5,132 nt of DNA from a bacterium (GTDB taxonomy: Bacteria; CSSED10-310; JAJRTK01). The notes under the pieces were generated by a model. It was not told where the DNA came from, did no database searches, and saw only the letters and a list, made by a program, of their open reading frames with translations. A program made the translations under genes and the position numbers. This document shows, piece after piece, positions 4,466 to 5,132 of this stretch. Location of the stretch: NCBI GenBank assembly GCA_024278345.1, contig JAJRTK010000446.1:1-5132 (forward strand). Reading direction: 5' to 3'. Every line of letters begins with the position of its first letter. The stretch's first letter is position 1.

Positions 4466-5132
4466 ATGAAGATCATCACGTGCGTCAAGCAAGTGCCGGA
4501 CAAGAACAGCCGGTTCAGGGTCCGTGACGATGCCATGGGTCTGGAGGAGAAGGGCCTGTCGCGAGTCGTCAACGAGTTCGACGAATACGCCATCGAAGTG
4601 TCGCTGCGGCTCAAGGAGAAGTTTGGCGGCGAGGTCGTCGTGGTGAGCGTGGGGGGAAAGAAGGTCAAGGATGCCATCCTCCGGGCTTTGGCGTTTGGGG
4701 CGGATCGCGCGATCCAGCTCGATGATCCAGCCCTGGTCGGTTCGGATGCCCTGGCCACGGCACGGGTCCTGGCCGCCGCGATTTCCAAGGAAGAGTTCGA
4801 CCTCGTGGTCACCGGTGTCTGGTCCGAAGACTTGACCCAGGCGCAGACCGGGACGATGTTGGCCGAGTTTTTGGGGATTCCCCACGCCACCATCGTCATG
4901 GAGATGGAGATCGATGAGGCGGGGCGAAAAATGAACGTCAAGCGGGAGCTCGAGGGTGGAATGCTCGAAGAGAGCGAGCTTCCCTTGCCGGCGCTCGTGA
5001 CCATCCAGGCCGGGGCCGCCGAAGTTCGCTATCCCACCATGCGCAACATCATGCAGGCGCGGCGGAAGAAGATCGCCAAGCCGAGCCTGGGAGACTTGGG
5101 GATCGAGGCTTCGTCCGTAGGTGCCGCGGGCC
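4466..5132 (+). CDS. etfB: Electron transfer flavoprotein beta subunit, cut by the window edge
   Basis: ETF beta pairs with the FAD-bearing alpha subunit, binds AMP (or a second FAD in bifurcating forms), and passes electrons from acyl-CoA or other flavin dehydrogenases to a quinone oxidoreductase or another acceptor. The 222 visible residues contain the family hallmarks: MKIITCVKQVPD at the N-terminus, NEFDEYAIEVSLRLKE (36-51), GADRAIQLDD (78-87), GSDALATARVLAAAI (92-106), a TGVWSEDLTQAQTGTMLAEFLG segment (116-137), and the C-terminal signature region VKRELEGGML...PALVTIQAG (158-183) followed by RYPTMRNIMQARRKKI. The form SEDxxxAQTG, in place of the DxDTGQVG of mitochondrial-type ETF beta, resembles ETFs of anaerobes and other non-proteobacterial lineages. 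The start at ATG 4466 has AAGGAG at 4451-4456, nine bases upstream; GTG 4463 is an in-frame alternative. With a usual length of about 250-260 residues, 30-40 are missing beyond the edge. etfA would be expected next. Confidence 0.95.
   Translation, partial: MKIITCVKQVPDKNSRFRVRDDAMGLEEKGLSRVVNEFDEYAIEVSLRLKEKFGGEVVVVSVGGKKVKDAILRALAFGADRAIQLDDPALVGSDALATARVLAAAISKEEFDLVVTGVWSEDLTQAQTGTMLAEFLGIPHATIVMEMEIDEAGRKMNVKRELEGGMLEESELPLPALVTIQAGAAEVRYPTMRNIMQARRKKIAKPSLGDLGIEASSVGAAG

Noticed and set aside
4357-5004. 215-codon antisense ORF across etfB
   Set aside because: It is a Ser/Thr/Arg-rich shadow of the conserved ETF beta coding sequence.

Overview
The window is GC-rich bacterial chromosomal DNA with every recognisable gene on the + strand. 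The lineage is not fixed by the sequence. The palindromic repeat at the left edge and the form of the ETF beta subunit remind me of the Planctomycetes-Verrucomicrobia group, but that is a low-confidence guess from memory.

Layout. Positions 1-779 hold no convincing gene. They contain a palindromic repeat cut by the window edge (1-71), unassigned sequence, and a 201-bp MITE-like element (327-527). Next comes rtcB, the RNA 3'-phosphate/5'-OH ligase (780-2054). Its reading frame is cut by one in-frame TAG, and the missing conserved C-terminal 52 residues follow in the same frame (2055-2213). After about 240 bp without a gene comes a type 2 isopentenyl-diphosphate isomerase gene (2455-3564). A second, inverted and diverged MITE-like element (3572-3806) sits exactly at its stop codon. 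After about 200 bp with no recognisable gene comes a small two-helix membrane protein of unknown function (4013-4360), then etfB, the electron transfer flavoprotein beta subunit (4466 to beyond the window edge).

How they relate. The genes belong to unrelated processes: RNA repair or tRNA splicing, isoprenoid precursor synthesis, and flavin-based electron transfer. rtcB and the isomerase gene are co-oriented but 241 bp apart, so an operon is not demonstrated. The small membrane protein gene may be co-transcribed with etfB, 105 bp downstream.

The two strongest observations are these. First, rtcB has an amber codon exactly where a full-length RtcB would continue; residues that I recall as guanylate-binding in the archaeal enzyme lie beyond it. 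Second, there is a two-copy family of non-autonomous elements with terminal inverted repeats, 8-bp target duplications and an interior made of chained short-loop hairpins. No transposase, CRISPR array, tRNA or rRNA was seen.
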